A stretch of DNA of 39,841 nucleotides from an uncultured Acetatifactor sp. (GTDB lineage Bacteria > Bacillota > Clostridia > Lachnospirales > Lachnospiraceae): assembly GCA_910587555.1 (NCBI GenBank), contig CAJULV010000038.1:1-39841 (forward strand). The letters run 5' to 3'. This document shows, one piece after another, positions 26,863 to 35,531 of this stretch (position 1 is its first letter; each line of letters begins with the position of its first letter). A model generated the notes under the pieces. It was not told the DNA's origin. It saw only the letters and a program-made list of their open reading frames with translations, and searched no databases. The translations under genes were made by a program, and so were the position numbers.

Positions 26863-27783
26863 TTAACCTTTCACAGAACCAATTGTCATTCCCTTTACAA
26901 AATACTTCTGCAGGAATGGATACAGCATAATGATGGGGCCTATCGCAATCACCGTCATGGCCAGTTTCATGCTTTCCGACGGAACGGATGCCACCGTCCT
27001 TCCCTGTTCATAAGCAATCTTTGTGATAAATTCCGCGCTCCGCAGCAGATTCTGCAGGGTATACTGCAGGTTATATTTTTTATCATCACTGATAAACAGC
27101 ATACAGTTATACCAGTCATTCCAATACCCCAATGCGGTAAACAGGGATAAGGTCGCGATCATCGGCTTGGAAAGGGGCATCATGATCCTGAAATAAATCA
27201 GCAGGTCGCCCGCCCCGTCCATCTGGGCGGATTCTACCAGTTCATTGGGAATGCCTTTCATAAAGCTTTTGGCAATGACCATGTTCCATACGGAAAAGAG
27301 ACCCGGAATGATCAGGGCGTAAATATGGTTCTTAAAATTCAGATACTGGGTACACAATAAATAGTAGGGCACCAGACCTCCGCTGAACAAAGTGGTGAAG
27401 AAAAAGAAAAGGGAAACTCCGTTTCTCCATGGAAAATCCGGTCTGGAAAGCACATACCCCGTCATCGTCACAAGGAGGATTGCAAGCGTTGTCCCTACTA
27501 TGGTGACAAATATTGTTACCCCATAAGCAGACAGGATTTTTTCCGGCGACCTGAATATCGTCGCATAGCCTTCCAGTGAAATATTTTCAGATGTCAGCCA
27601 GAAGCTGTAGCCTTTTGACAGGATCCACTTTTCATCCGTGAACGAGCCCGTCAGCACCAGGTAAAACGGTATCGCACAGGCAAGCGCAAAAAAAGCTACA
27701 AAAAAATATCCGATCACATGAAATAATTTCGTGTCCCACGAACTCTTGATTCTGGTACCTTTTACTCTTTTTTCTTTTATCAT
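26863..27783 (-). CDS. ABC sugar permease, YtcP/CUT1 type
   Basis: Membrane permease of about 306 residues with six hydrophobic segments. The EAA loop for ATPase contact reads ELVESAQMDGAGDLLIYFRIMMPL. It belongs to the carbohydrate uptake 1 group, second-permease type. The start is taken at 27783, where GGAGG lies eleven bases upstream; a longer reading from 27819 overlaps the end of the other permease gene. Its close neighbours show it pairs with the LplB-type permease and the lipoprotein on either side. Confidence 0.88.
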   Translation of the reverse strand: MIKEKRVKGTRIKSSWDTKLFHVIGYFFVAFFALACAIPFYLVLTGSFTDEKWILSKGYSFWLTSENISLEGYATIFRSPEKILSAYGVTIFVTIVGTTLAILLVTMTGYVLSRPDFPWRNGVSLFFFFTTLFSGGLVPYYLLCTQYLNFKNHIYALIIPGLFSVWNMVIAKSFMKGIPNELVESAQMDGAGDLLIYFRIMMPLSKPMIATLSLFTALGYWNDWYNCMLFISDDKKYNLQYTLQNLLRSAEFITKIAYEQGRTVASVPSESMKLAMTVIAIGPIIMLYPFLQKYFVKGMTIGSVKG

Positions 27784-27805
27784 ACCCCCATACGCCTCCC
27801 TTCCC

Positions 27806-28750
27806 TTAATACAGCGCATAATCCGGCTCTATCTTTTTGACAGTAAAATTCACCACATTGATAGTGATAAAGCACAGTACCGACTGGTACAAGCCTGCCG
27901 CTGCAGACCATCCCATATTGGATGTGGACATCATGGTGCGGTAGATATAGGTATCCAGCACATCCGATGCCTCCAGCAGATGCTGGCCTTTTACCAATTG
28001 ATAGAACATCCCGAAGTCTCCGCGGAAGATACCGCCTACAGCCAGTAATGTCATAATGACGATGGTAGGCTTCAGGCAGGGAATGGTGATCCTCCATATC
28101 CTCTGCCATATATTGGCTCCGTCAATTTTGGCGGCTTCGTTTATCTCCGGGCTGATCCCTACGATGGCGGCAAGATATACCACACTGCCATAGCCGACGG
28201 ATTTCCAGGTCTTCAGAGCTACCATGACAATAGGCCAGTACTTCGCGTTTTCATAGGCATAAATATTAAACCCTTCAAACCCCATGCTTCTCAAAATATT
28301 ATTCAGGACACCGTGATCGCCAAAAATATTCAGCATTATGGTAGCCACCACGACCCAGGAAATAAAATGCGGCAGAAACATCAGTGATTGGGCAATCTTC
28401 TTAAATCTCAGATGCAGCATTTCATTTAAGATGATTGCAATGCCCACCTCAAAAACAAGGCCGATGGAAATAAAGGCTATATTATACAGCAGCGTGTTCC
28501 TGGTCAGGGACCATAACTTCTTGGAAATCAGCAGATAGCGAAAATTATCAAATCCATTCCACTCACTGCCAAAAATACCGTCCAAATAGTTGTACTTTTT
28601 AAAGGCAATGATAACGCCCGGCATCGGTATATAGCAAAATATAACCGCCATAGTAACAGGTACCAAAAGCATCAGCAGACGCGTACGGTTCTTTTTTATG
28701 TCTTTCCACAATGACCTGTTGGGGGCGGCCGCTTTCTGTTTTTCCCTCAT
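27806..28750 (-). CDS. ABC sugar permease, LplB type
   Basis: Membrane permease of 314 residues with six hydrophobic segments (first at about 25-45) and the EAA loop EINEAAKIDGANIWQRIWRI. It forms the heterodimeric channel with the YtcP-type permease. LplB-type pairs are known from importers of complex polysaccharide fragments such as rhamnogalacturonan, alginate and N-glycan pieces, but the substrate here is not identifiable. The start has GGGAAG seven bases upstream. It is first in the operon that continues through the permease, lipoprotein, GH2 and esterase genes, and is divergent from the broken CdaR-like regulator. Confidence 0.88.
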   Translation of the reverse strand: MREKQKAAAPNRSLWKDIKKNRTRLLMLLVPVTMAVIFCYIPMPGVIIAFKKYNYLDGIFGSEWNGFDNFRYLLISKKLWSLTRNTLLYNIAFISIGLVFEVGIAIILNEMLHLRFKKIAQSLMFLPHFISWVVVATIMLNIFGDHGVLNNILRSMGFEGFNIYAYENAKYWPIVMVALKTWKSVGYGSVVYLAAIVGISPEINEAAKIDGANIWQRIWRITIPCLKPTIVIMTLLAVGGIFRGDFGMFYQLVKGQHLLEASDVLDTYIYRTMMSTSNMGWSAAAGLYQSVLCFITINVVNFTVKKIEPDYALY

Positions 28751-28856
28751 AATATCTTCCCTCTCTTTCCTGATATGTACGTCTCCTTACAGACAGATAA
28801 GTCCGTCCAGAAAATAAGTGTTTTATCGCCGTGACATTTCGTGTTTCAGTGATTAT

Positions 28857-28885
28857 ATTATAATTTTCCGCTTTCCGCTTTGCAA
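28857..28885 (-). promoter_or_regulatory. Sigma-A promoter of the ABC importer operon
   Basis: On the minus strand TTGCAA (28880-28885) and TATAAT (28857-28862) are exactly 17 bp apart, about 110 bp before the first permease. The spacer carries a tandem AAAGCGG repeat. Confidence 0.7.
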
Positions 28886-28915
28886 GTATTATCCATTATC
28901 CACAATAATATTTGT

Positions 28916-28948
28916 ATGCATCGCACATATATTATGCATAACGCACAT
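28916..28948. repeat. Imperfect direct repeat in the divergent control region
   Basis: ATGCATCGCACAT (28916-28928) and ATGCATAACGCACAT (28934-28948) are near-copies about 20 bp apart, between the importer and regulator promoters. They are good candidates for binding sites of the CdaR/PucR-like regulator. Several ATTATCC motifs also occur nearby. Confidence 0.5.
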
Positions 28949-28973
28949 TTTTCTTCCGTCCGCGTATTATCCG

Positions 28974-29002
28974 TTGCATTATCGAATGCTTTATCTTATT
29001 AT
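28974..29002 (+). promoter_or_regulatory. Sigma-A promoter of the CdaR-like regulator
   Basis: TTGCAT (28974-28979) and TATTAT (28997-29002) are 17 bp apart, about 45 bp before the regulator start at 29048. Confidence 0.6.
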
Positions 29003-29047
29003 TTTTGATGATGTATTTACTCTTGGAAAACAGAAAGAAGGTTCTTG

Positions 29048-30216
29048 ATGAATATTGAAATTATATCAGATTGTTTGAAAGATATTATCATGCGCGCTGA
29101 TACACCGATTGAATACTGCAATGCGGAAGAAGGAATCCGTTTCCTGTGTCCGCCTCCTAATGTGCCGGTTCCGGGCACTGTATTCGCCGGAACTCTTTCA
29201 GAATGGGAAATGCTGAACAGCTTTCATAAGATATTTCCCAACTGCACATATTTAGTCTGCACTGACGGCGAGATACCACCCTCTGCCGCCCTTACGGACT
29301 GCCTTTACAACCTTTTCATCCTGAATGCATCCGTAAAAACCATGCTGCATAAGCTGACCTTCCTGTTGAGCAGCCAATCCACGCTTTCCGATGCACAACA
29401 GAATCAGCTTTATGCTGATTTCTGGCATTCTATAATGGATTGTTCCATAGAAGCCAGGGAACAGGCAATTGCATTTTTCCGGCGTTTTCCTATCAGGTGC
29501 ATACTCATATGGCCTGCATTGTAGTCAGCCCGGATTCTCCCGAACATGACGCTCTTCGAATCCGTGAAATCCAGCTCGCACTTCATGACTTTTTTAAGGA
29601 AACGAATCTTTTCTACGAAAATAGGGAATGGATTATTTTATATTCTCAGGAAAAGGATACTTCTGTGGAACTTGATATTTCTTATGAAGCCTTTTCCCAA
29701 CTGTTGAATCAATATCACTTGAATGCAGGCATCAGTTATGTCTGCCAGCTTCCCGAACAATTTCGTATTCTCTACTTAACGGCCTCCGCATCCATTCAGA
29801 TTGGTCAGCGCATGAAAATAAGTCCCTATATGAAGAGAATTTATACCTATCACCAATACAATCCATATTATGTGATACATCTCTGCTCCCAGAAGTTTAC
29901 AGAGATCCATAATACAAAGAACCTGGTCTATCTGGTACACCCCGATGTGGTCAGACTGTATTATTATGACCTGGAAAATAAGAACAATCTGCTGGACGTA
30001 TTGTTCGCTTATTTAAGCTGTGCGCAAAATATCTCTCTGGCTGCGCAAACGCTGTACATGCACCGCAATACCGTTCTGAACAAGCTGAATAAAATTGAAA
30101 GCTTTTTACACCACAAACCCTTTACCGAAAAAGACCACTGGCTGATTCTGTTTTCCTGCATGATCCTCAAATACCAGTGCACCCAAAACGAGATCACGGA
30201 TTTTTTCCCATTATAG
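29048..30216 (+). pseudogene. CdaR/PucR-like transcriptional regulator split by a frameshift
   Basis: Two overlapping open frames encode one regulator of about 390 residues. The first part (29048-29524) is an N-terminal sensory region. The second, read out of frame from about 29485, carries the middle GGDEF-like region and the C-terminal PucR-type helix-turn-helix (CAQNISLAAQTLYMHRNTVLNKLNKI). At the TTTT run 29485-29488 one more T would join the frames smoothly (RRFSYQVHTHM). The break is thus a one-base deletion, a natural phase change or a sequencing error. The start at ATG 29048 has AAGAAGG upstream. The protein lies divergent from the ABC importer operon and was probably its regulator. 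The terminator at 30285 closes it. Confidence 0.8.
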
Positions 30217-30284
30217 TATAAGCAAAATCCGGTAAAATTTAAAAGTTTACTCTGGCGGATTTGTTCAGCCAGAATATTACTTTT

Positions 30285-30314
30285 ATCGGCGGCTAATATG
30301 GCCGCCGATTTTCA
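30285..30314 (+). terminator. Terminator of the CdaR-like gene
   Basis: A 9-bp perfect stem (ATCGGCGGC 30285-30293 with GCCGCCGAT 30301-30309) with a 7-nt loop is followed by TTTTCAT. It is GC-rich and lies about 70 bp after the regulator stop. Confidence 0.75.
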
Positions 30315-30520
30315 TATAGCCTTAAGTAAGGAACTGCCTTTTATTCCATGGGCATGTTCCTTCGCAACTAAAGTTGACATTAAACCACCCATACTTGCCC
30401 CGAACAGGAAGATGTTGCTGCCGTCAATGTTCTCCCATGTTTCTACGGTATTTATTACGGAAGTTAAGCTTCCTTTTCTATAAAGACAGTCATTTCATGT
30501 GTCTGCGTGACTGAAAGCAA
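30311..30520 (-). pseudogene. Relic of an alpha/beta-hydrolase gene
   Basis: The minus strand reads a short stretch of clear alpha/beta-hydrolase protein: LTSVINTVETWENIDGS, then NIFLFGASMGGLMSTLVAKE with a GxSxG-type nucleophile elbow, then EHAHGIKG and a premature end. The preceding EMTVFIEKEA segment is in another frame. There is no start codon with a ribosome binding site, and both ends are missing (family members are about 250-350 residues). It is a decayed fragment. Confidence 0.7.
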
Positions 30521-30563
30521 CTATAGGATATTTGTACTTTGGTGCTTTGGATCCCCAGTTCCC

Positions 30564-32276
30564 TTAATTATGATCCTCCCCTCCGAACATCAGGCTGACC
30601 CCGCCTGCAATCGCAATCAGCAGCGCCGGATCCGTCAGATTGCTAACACCCATGACCAGCCCCGCAATGGTGCCCAATGCAAATATCATATTGATGGATT
30701 TCCGGCATCTCTCATAAAAACCGCTTCCGGAAAGCTCCCTGATTTCTTCCTGTGTCAAAAGCTCTTTACAAAGATGTTCCATACTATCTCTGATCAGTAA
30801 AAGGAAGTCTGCGGTCATAGTATTGTAACCATGCCTATGTAATACTTCCAGAGAACTTCCCACCTCTCTTGTTTTGGTAATTTCCTCAATCAGGACATCA
30901 TCAGAACCCGTGGCAATCACTTCATTGATCAAATCAAATTCTTCCCTTGTGACTGTAATCCCATGGGCAGCAAGCTTGTCACAGCAGCTTTCAAAATCTT
31001 TCGTCTCAAACAAATCCTGGACAGCGCCCCAGTTCTGTGACAATGCCAAATAGTTATAGCTGTCTGTCAAAGTTTCTTCATCGATTCCATGGACACCTCT
31101 TTCCTCCAATACTTTCTTCAATTCCTCCTTGGAAGATACTCCTGCCACAGCCCCGATAAATTTTTTGCCGCGGAGAATGTCTGCTGCCGCCCCATCCTGC
31201 CCTTCCGCCGTCTGTCTTTCTCTATCCGTCTCCTTTGGCGTTATCCGGTTCATGCCTGCAATATAGCCTTCCTCCGCCAGCCAGTGTGCTTCGTCCCTCA
31301 ATGTTTCGGCATATGGCCTTGTATGATATCCCAGCTCGCGTTCCGCCTTGGAATAATCGAACTGATTGTTTCTAGCCAGATTGTAGACTGCAAAATGTGT
31401 CATTAAGGGCTTTTGCCCTGTTTTCTTCGCTTTCTTTTCCATTTGCGCCGCCAATAGATAGGCCATTTTGACAGGTACATAAAAATACGGCATTTTACAC
31501 CCGCTTGCGTCATGGAGCATCTGGCATACTTCCTTAAGAGTCACTTCTTTATTCCCGAGAATATAGCACTCCCCAATGCGCCCCCTGTCTGCCGCACCGA
31601 CGCAGCCATGAGCCAGGTCACGCACATCGCAGAGATTAAACGCCCCGCCCATACCGACCGTCATCTCTCCGTTCATAATCTTTATGATAGTACCTGTTGT
31701 CTCGCTGACGGCATAGTCTTTCGGTCCCAGAATACCACTGGGATGGACAACACACGCCTTCAGACCTCTCGACTTGCAGGCATCCAGAACCTCCTGGGTC
31801 GCCATTGCCTTGGACTGGCTGTAACAGCCCACCTGGGTTTTCTCATCAATGGGCATAAAAATGTCCGTCTCCTTAATAATGGTTCCTTTGGGCTGTTCGG
31901 GAATTGCGCCTGTAGAGCTTACATATACCATTTTACGGCATTCCGGATGCTCCAGGCATTTATCAATCATATTTCTGGTACCGCCCACATTGACATCAAT
32001 CAGCTTCTGGTTGAATTCCGCATTGGTTGTAACCATGCTTGCACAATGGATAACTATGGACTCATCTTCCTCAGAAATCGAAAAAAATGTTTCCAGAGAA
32101 TCCACATCACAAAGGTTTCCTTCCACAATCTCCACCGCTTTCGGTACATATTTGACCGATTTATCCCCCGGAAGAACCAGTGCCCTCACACGATCCCCCC
32201 TCTCAAGAAGTTCATCGCAGACATGACTTCCCAGAAATCCTGCTGCCCCCGTTACCAAATAAATTGTCTTTCCCAT
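30564..32276 (-). CDS. NAD(P)-dependent epimerase/dehydratase with C-terminal helical repeats and membrane segment
   Basis: Fusion protein of 570 residues. Residues 1-335 are an extended SDR: TGAAGFLGSH (9-18), VSSTGA (119-124) and the catalytic Y152xxxK156 (YSQSK). The family usually ends near residue 340. The extra 230 residues hold three loosely similar helical units (about 382-407, 425-452 and 468-497) with a common pattern of a short helix, Gly-Ile/Tyr/Val, then T.EEF/L. These recall Nif11-type leader helices but the match is weak. A hydrophobic stretch at about 528-565 could enter the membrane. It follows the SDR gene by 33 bp in one operon. The substrate and the function of the extension are unknown. 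Confidence 0.8.
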   Translation of the reverse strand: MGKTIYLVTGAAGFLGSHVCDELLERGDRVRALVLPGDKSVKYVPKAVEIVEGNLCDVDSLETFFSISEEDESIVIHCASMVTTNAEFNQKLIDVNVGGTRNMIDKCLEHPECRKMVYVSSTGAIPEQPKGTIIKETDIFMPIDEKTQVGCYSQSKAMATQEVLDACKSRGLKACVVHPSGILGPKDYAVSETTGTIIKIMNGEMTVGMGGAFNLCDVRDLAHGCVGAADRGRIGECYILGNKEVTLKEVCQMLHDASGCKMPYFYVPVKMAYLLAAQMEKKAKKTGQKPLMTHFAVYNLARNNQFDYSKAERELGYHTRPYAETLRDEAHWLAEEGYIAGMNRITPKETDRERQTAEGQDGAAADILRGKKFIGAVAGVSSKEELKKVLEERGVHGIDEETLTDSYNYLALSQNWGAVQDLFETKDFESCCDKLAAHGITVTREEFDLINEVIATGSDDVLIEEITKTREVGSSLEVLHRHGYNTMTADFLLLIRDSMEHLCKELLTQEEIRELSGSGFYERCRKSINMIFALGTIAGLVMGVSNLTDPALLIAIAGGVSLMFGGEDHN

Positions 32277-32309
32277 AATTTTAGCCTGCCTTTCATATGA
32301 TCTTTCTGA

Positions 32310-33140
32310 TTATAATTTTTCTGATTTGAATTCTTTCCTGCCATTCGTGCTGCCGCCGTCGCAGAGGATATCCACCCCCGCCAGGTAACCATTGCGTTCA
32401 TCCGCAGCCATCGCAAGGGCAAAGCCAAGCTCCTCCGGCGTACCCATACGCTCTTCTGCTGCGTATCGGATCAATTCCCCACCCTCTTTTGCTTCCAGGT
32501 TACCCATATCAGTGGCAATCAATCCGGGACTCAGGGATACGACACGGATACCTTTCTTCCCGTAATCAAATGCACACTTTGCCGCATACCAAACCACAAA
32601 GTTTTTGGACATTGCGTAGGCAAACCCCGCTCTCTGGTATTCTCCTTTGGGCAGGCTGCTTCTTTTTAACAGCTTTCTGATAAACTGTGCCTCATCCGTC
32701 TCTGCCAGTCTGTAAATTTTTTTGCTGACCAAAAACTTCGGCAGCACATAGGCAGAGTTGGATGACACATCCACTATCACGCTGCCCGGATGCATGCAGG
32801 CTGAAAATTCCTGATTTACATACACAGTTCCCAATGCGTTGACACGCAGCAACTGTTCCGGATCTGCCATTGCCGGAGACATTCCTGCCGCATTTATGAC
32901 GTTCCTGACTTCGCCAAGGGAAGCTGCATAATCTGCTAACGCCCTGACACTCCCGCGATCTGAGGTGTCGCAGGCATGTGCATATGCCTCATATCCGAGC
33001 GCCTCCAGCTCCGACACTGCATTTTCCAGCTTCTTTACTGTACGCCCTGAGAGGACGATACACTTTTCTTTCGGCATACATTTGGCAGCAGCAAGTCCCA
33101 TACCGCTGCCTCCGCCGGTAATAACACATACATTTTTCAT
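32310..33140 (-). CDS. Short-chain dehydrogenase/reductase
   Basis: Oxidoreductase of 276 residues with the complete classical SDR set: cofactor motif TGGGSGMG near residue 8, NAAG, the catalytic Ser in SSNSAY and YAMSK (Tyr and Lys of the triad), then SPGLIATDMG. The family reduces or oxidises alcohols on many substrates, including steroids and sugars, and the substrate here is not readable. An insert between the Ser and the Tyr is longer than in short SDRs. ATG 33140 has GAGGTG six bases upstream; the longer reading from 33176 lies across a hairpin. It is first of a two-gene operon with the epimerase and is divergent from a two-component system that may control it. Confidence 0.88.
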   Translation of the reverse strand: MKNVCVITGGGSGMGLAAAKCMPKEKCIVLSGRTVKKLENAVSELEALGYEAYAHACDTSDRGSVRALADYAASLGEVRNVINAAGMSPAMADPEQLLRVNALGTVYVNQEFSACMHPGSVIVDVSSNSAYVLPKFLVSKKIYRLAETDEAQFIRKLLKRSSLPKGEYQRAGFAYAMSKNFVVWYAAKCAFDYGKKGIRVVSLSPGLIATDMGNLEAKEGGELIRYAAEERMGTPEELGFALAMAADERNGYLAGVDILCDGGSTNGRKEFKSEKL

Positions 33141-33153
33141 TTTTACACCTCTA

Positions 33154-33235
33154 GTGCGCTTTAGCGCACATACCAATCAATATTTGGAAGTTTACTTCCA
33201 AACTTACACCCCTATGCCCGCTCCGGCAGGCACTA
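33154..33235. repeat. Cluster of hairpins upstream of the SDR gene
   Basis: GTGCGC-TTTA-GCGCAC (33154-33169) and TTTGGAAG-TTTA-CTTCCAAA (33183-33202) are perfect hairpins that share the same TTTA loop. A weaker GCC/GGC pairing follows near 33215-33235. The cluster sits in the SDR leader between the divergent SDR and kinase genes. Confidence 0.6.
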
Positions 33236-33367
33236 ATCTGTTTTTGTTTTATAAGTGATATTATAGTCTGCGAAAGTAAACCCATTGTAAACAGCAGCGA
33301 AATTATATATAATAAAATAGAACTGTCACTGTTGGAGCCCCCTGTAAATATAGATAAGGAGACCACC

Positions 33368-34420
33368 ATGAAATACCAACAACTTCGGGAACAGAATTCC
33401 CAGCTGCAAAACTATTTTGCCCTTCTCGCCATTGTCCCGGCAGTCATCTCCATTATGGCATACGAGTTTTTAGATTATTTGCTCTTTATCATCCGTCCGT
33501 GGCGCACGGATTATGACCCGGTCACGGGACTTGGAATCCTGATACCAATGGCACTTATGATGGAATCCGTAACATTTTTCTTCTCAAAGCATCTGCTCAA
33601 AAAGGTGCGCAGGCTCACTAATGCGATCAACAGCGTAGCTTCCGGAAACTTTAATGTCACATTGGATGAAAAACATGCTGCGCCTCTTTCGGAAGTCGTC
33701 AAAGATTTTAATAAAATGGTGCGGGAACTTCAGAGTGTGGAAACTCTGCGCAGTGACTTCACCAACAATTTTTCACATGAATTTAAGACACCAATCGCCT
33801 CTATAAACGGTTTTGCACAGCTGCTGCTTGACACGGAAGTATCCGAGGAGGAACGGCAAAATTATTTACATATCATTGCAGATGAGTCTGCACGCCTGAC
33901 ATATCTGGCTGAGCAGACAATGATGCTTTCACGGCTTGACAACCAACAAAGCATTCCCGACAAAGAACTTTTCTCTTTAGATGAGCAGCTCCGGCAGACT
34001 GTCATTCTGCTCTCACCTTCATGGAATGAAAAACACATTGATCTGAGCGTGGACATACCGGCCCTTTCCTATTACGGAAACCCCTCGCTCCTTTCCCACC
34101 TCTGGATCAACCTGTTAAATAATGCTGTTAAATTTACCCCTGAAAATGGCAATATCTCTATTTCTGCCTGCAGCACGGAGAAAGAGCTTTCGGTTTCCAT
34201 ACGGGACAACGGATGTGGCATTGCTGAAGAACAGCTTCCCTGCATTTTTCATCGTTATTACCAGGGCAACCGCTCCCATTCTTCAAAAGGGTTGGGATTA
34301 GGGTTCTCCATTGCACATAGGATTGTGGAACTGTGTGACGGTTTCATTGAAGTGAACAGTACCTTGGGACAAGGCAGCTGCTTTACAGTAGTCTTGCCTT
34401 TGGAAAATATCCCAAAATAA
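33368..34420 (+). CDS. Membrane sensor histidine kinase
   Basis: Kinase of 350 residues. Two hydrophobic segments (about 17-42 and 55-73) bracket a very short extracytoplasmic loop, so it may sense within the membrane or through a partner. A HAMP linker follows (about 75-125). The HisKA phospho-acceptor is H137 in SHEFKTPI. The ATPase domain has the N-box NLLNNAVKFTP, the G1 box RDNGCGI and the G2 box GLGLGFSI. ATG 33368 has AAGGAG seven bases upstream. It is followed within 45 bp by its response regulator and is divergent from the SDR-epimerase operon. Confidence 0.9.
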   Translation: MKYQQLREQNSQLQNYFALLAIVPAVISIMAYEFLDYLLFIIRPWRTDYDPVTGLGILIPMALMMESVTFFFSKHLLKKVRRLTNAINSVASGNFNVTLDEKHAAPLSEVVKDFNKMVRELQSVETLRSDFTNNFSHEFKTPIASINGFAQLLLDTEVSEEERQNYLHIIADESARLTYLAEQTMMLSRLDNQQSIPDKELFSLDEQLRQTVILLSPSWNEKHIDLSVDIPALSYYGNPSLLSHLWINLLNNAVKFTPENGNISISACSTEKELSVSIRDNGCGIAEEQLPCIFHRYYQGNRSHSSKGLGLGFSIAHRIVELCDGFIEVNSTLGQGSCFTVVLPLENIPK

Positions 34421-34464
34421 CCATAGATGATATATTATGAAATTCTATCTTGGAGGATAAAAGA

Positions 34465-35142
34465 ATGGCTACCGTTTTAGTTGTAGAAGATGACAAAAAT
34501 ATCCTGCTCCTGACAGGCACACGCTTAAAACCACACTATACCATTTTAACCGCCGGCAATGGGAATGAAGCGCTCGATATATTTTATAAGGAGCATGTTG
34601 ATCTGATCGTCGCCGACATTATGATGCCTGATATGGACGGCTATGAAATGGTCAAATGCCTGCGCGAATACAAACAGAATGTACCTGTCATCTTTTTGAC
34701 TGCAAAATCTTCCTTTGATGATAAACGGAAAGGCTTTGCCTCCGGTATCGATGACTATATGACAAAGCCTGTCAATTATGAGGAACTGCTATGGCGCATT
34801 GAAGCGCTATTGCGCCGCGCGAATATCAATACCTGCAGGCAGATCACAATCGGCTCTGTCCTCATAGATTCCAACAGCTACACAGTGAGCCGTGGACCGG
34901 AACAGATTGAACTGCCAAAAAAAGAGTTTGAACTGCTGTTCAAGCTTCTTTCCTATCCAAACATGATCTTTACCAAAAATCAGCTTCTGGAAGAGATCTG
35001 GGGGCTTGAGACCGACAGTGATGACAGCACTATCAAAACACACATCAACCGTCTCCGCAACAAATTTGGAAACTGGGATGAATTTCAGATTATCACGATC
35101 CGGGGACTGGGATATAAGGCAGAGCTGCAAAGCAAAGCATAA
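34465..35142 (+). CDS. OmpR-family response regulator
   Basis: DNA-binding response regulator of 226 residues. The receiver domain has the acidic pair D9/D10, phospho-acceptor D51 in VADIMMPD, T79 and K101 (TKP). The C-terminal winged helix (about 127-222) includes LPKKEFELLFKLLSYPNMIF and the recognition region DDSTIKTHINRLRNKF. The start at 34465 has GGAGG eight bases upstream; an earlier TTG is inside that site. It pairs with the kinase just upstream. A likely target is the divergent SDR-epimerase operon. Confidence 0.92.
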   Translation: MATVLVVEDDKNILLLTGTRLKPHYTILTAGNGNEALDIFYKEHVDLIVADIMMPDMDGYEMVKCLREYKQNVPVIFLTAKSSFDDKRKGFASGIDDYMTKPVNYEELLWRIEALLRRANINTCRQITIGSVLIDSNSYTVSRGPEQIELPKKEFELLFKLLSYPNMIFTKNQLLEEIWGLETDSDDSTIKTHINRLRNKFGNWDEFQIITIRGLGYKAELQSKA

Positions 35143-35185
35143 GCAGTTGTAACTATTGAATATTCCGATAATTCCCGCTGGCAAT

Positions 35186-35327
35186 GTTTCAGAATATCCT
35201 TTTGAGATATTCTGAAACGCTGGCTGGGGACACCCCAGACCCCGGCAAGGGCAGCAAAGTCTCCGCAAACGGAGACTTGCGCCTTGCGAACATGCCTGCG
35301 GCATGGCTTATCCCAGGCACAGCCTGG
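35186..35327. repeat. Array of five perfect hairpins
   Basis: Perfect stems: GTTTCAGAATATC/GATATTCTGAAAC (35186-35218, 13 bp), CTGGGG/CCCCAG (35224-35238), AAGTCTCCG/CGGAGACTT with a CAAA loop (35257-35278), CATGCC/GGCATG (35291-35305) and CCAGGC/GCCTGG (35313-35327). Loops are 3-7 nt. It looks like a dispersed intergenic repeat of the REP/BIME kind. The first hairpin may also end the kinase-regulator transcript. Confidence 0.75.
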
Positions 35328-35446
35328 TAAGTTCTTTCATTGTTTTTCCTCTCTGCATCATATCTCCCTTCCATAAAAATTTGCACTCCGCACAGATTCC
35401 CATTCTTCAAAAATCATAATCCCGTCCGAACAGTGTTCCGACAACA

Positions 35447-35493
35447 CAAAAAATCCGGGAATCCTCTCCCTGTTAAAAAGGAAAGGTCCCCGG
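35447..35493 (-). terminator. Terminator of the flavoprotein gene
   Basis: On the minus strand CCGGGGA pairs with TTCCCGG (one G-U pair) around a loop that is itself purine/pyrimidine rich, followed by TTTTTTG. It lies about 40 bp past the flavoprotein stop. Confidence 0.65.
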
Positions 35494-35531
35494 CATCTCA
35501 GTCTCATACATTTTTCACTTCCACGCACCAA

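Larger units (their letters stand above)
35143..35531. other. Hairpin-rich gap after the response regulator
   Basis: No gene is supported in these 389 bp. The region holds five perfect hairpins (35186-35327) and a minus-strand terminator of the flavoprotein gene (35447-35493). The 73-codon minus-strand open frame across it is best explained as translation of the repeat. Confidence 0.6.

Noticed and set aside
33154..33235. Possible CRISPR-like repeats
   Set aside because: The hairpins differ in sequence and there is no repeat-spacer periodicity or cas gene nearby.
35189..35410. 73-codon minus-strand frame
   Set aside because: It is the translation of the five-hairpin repeat; its palindromes explain the open frame.
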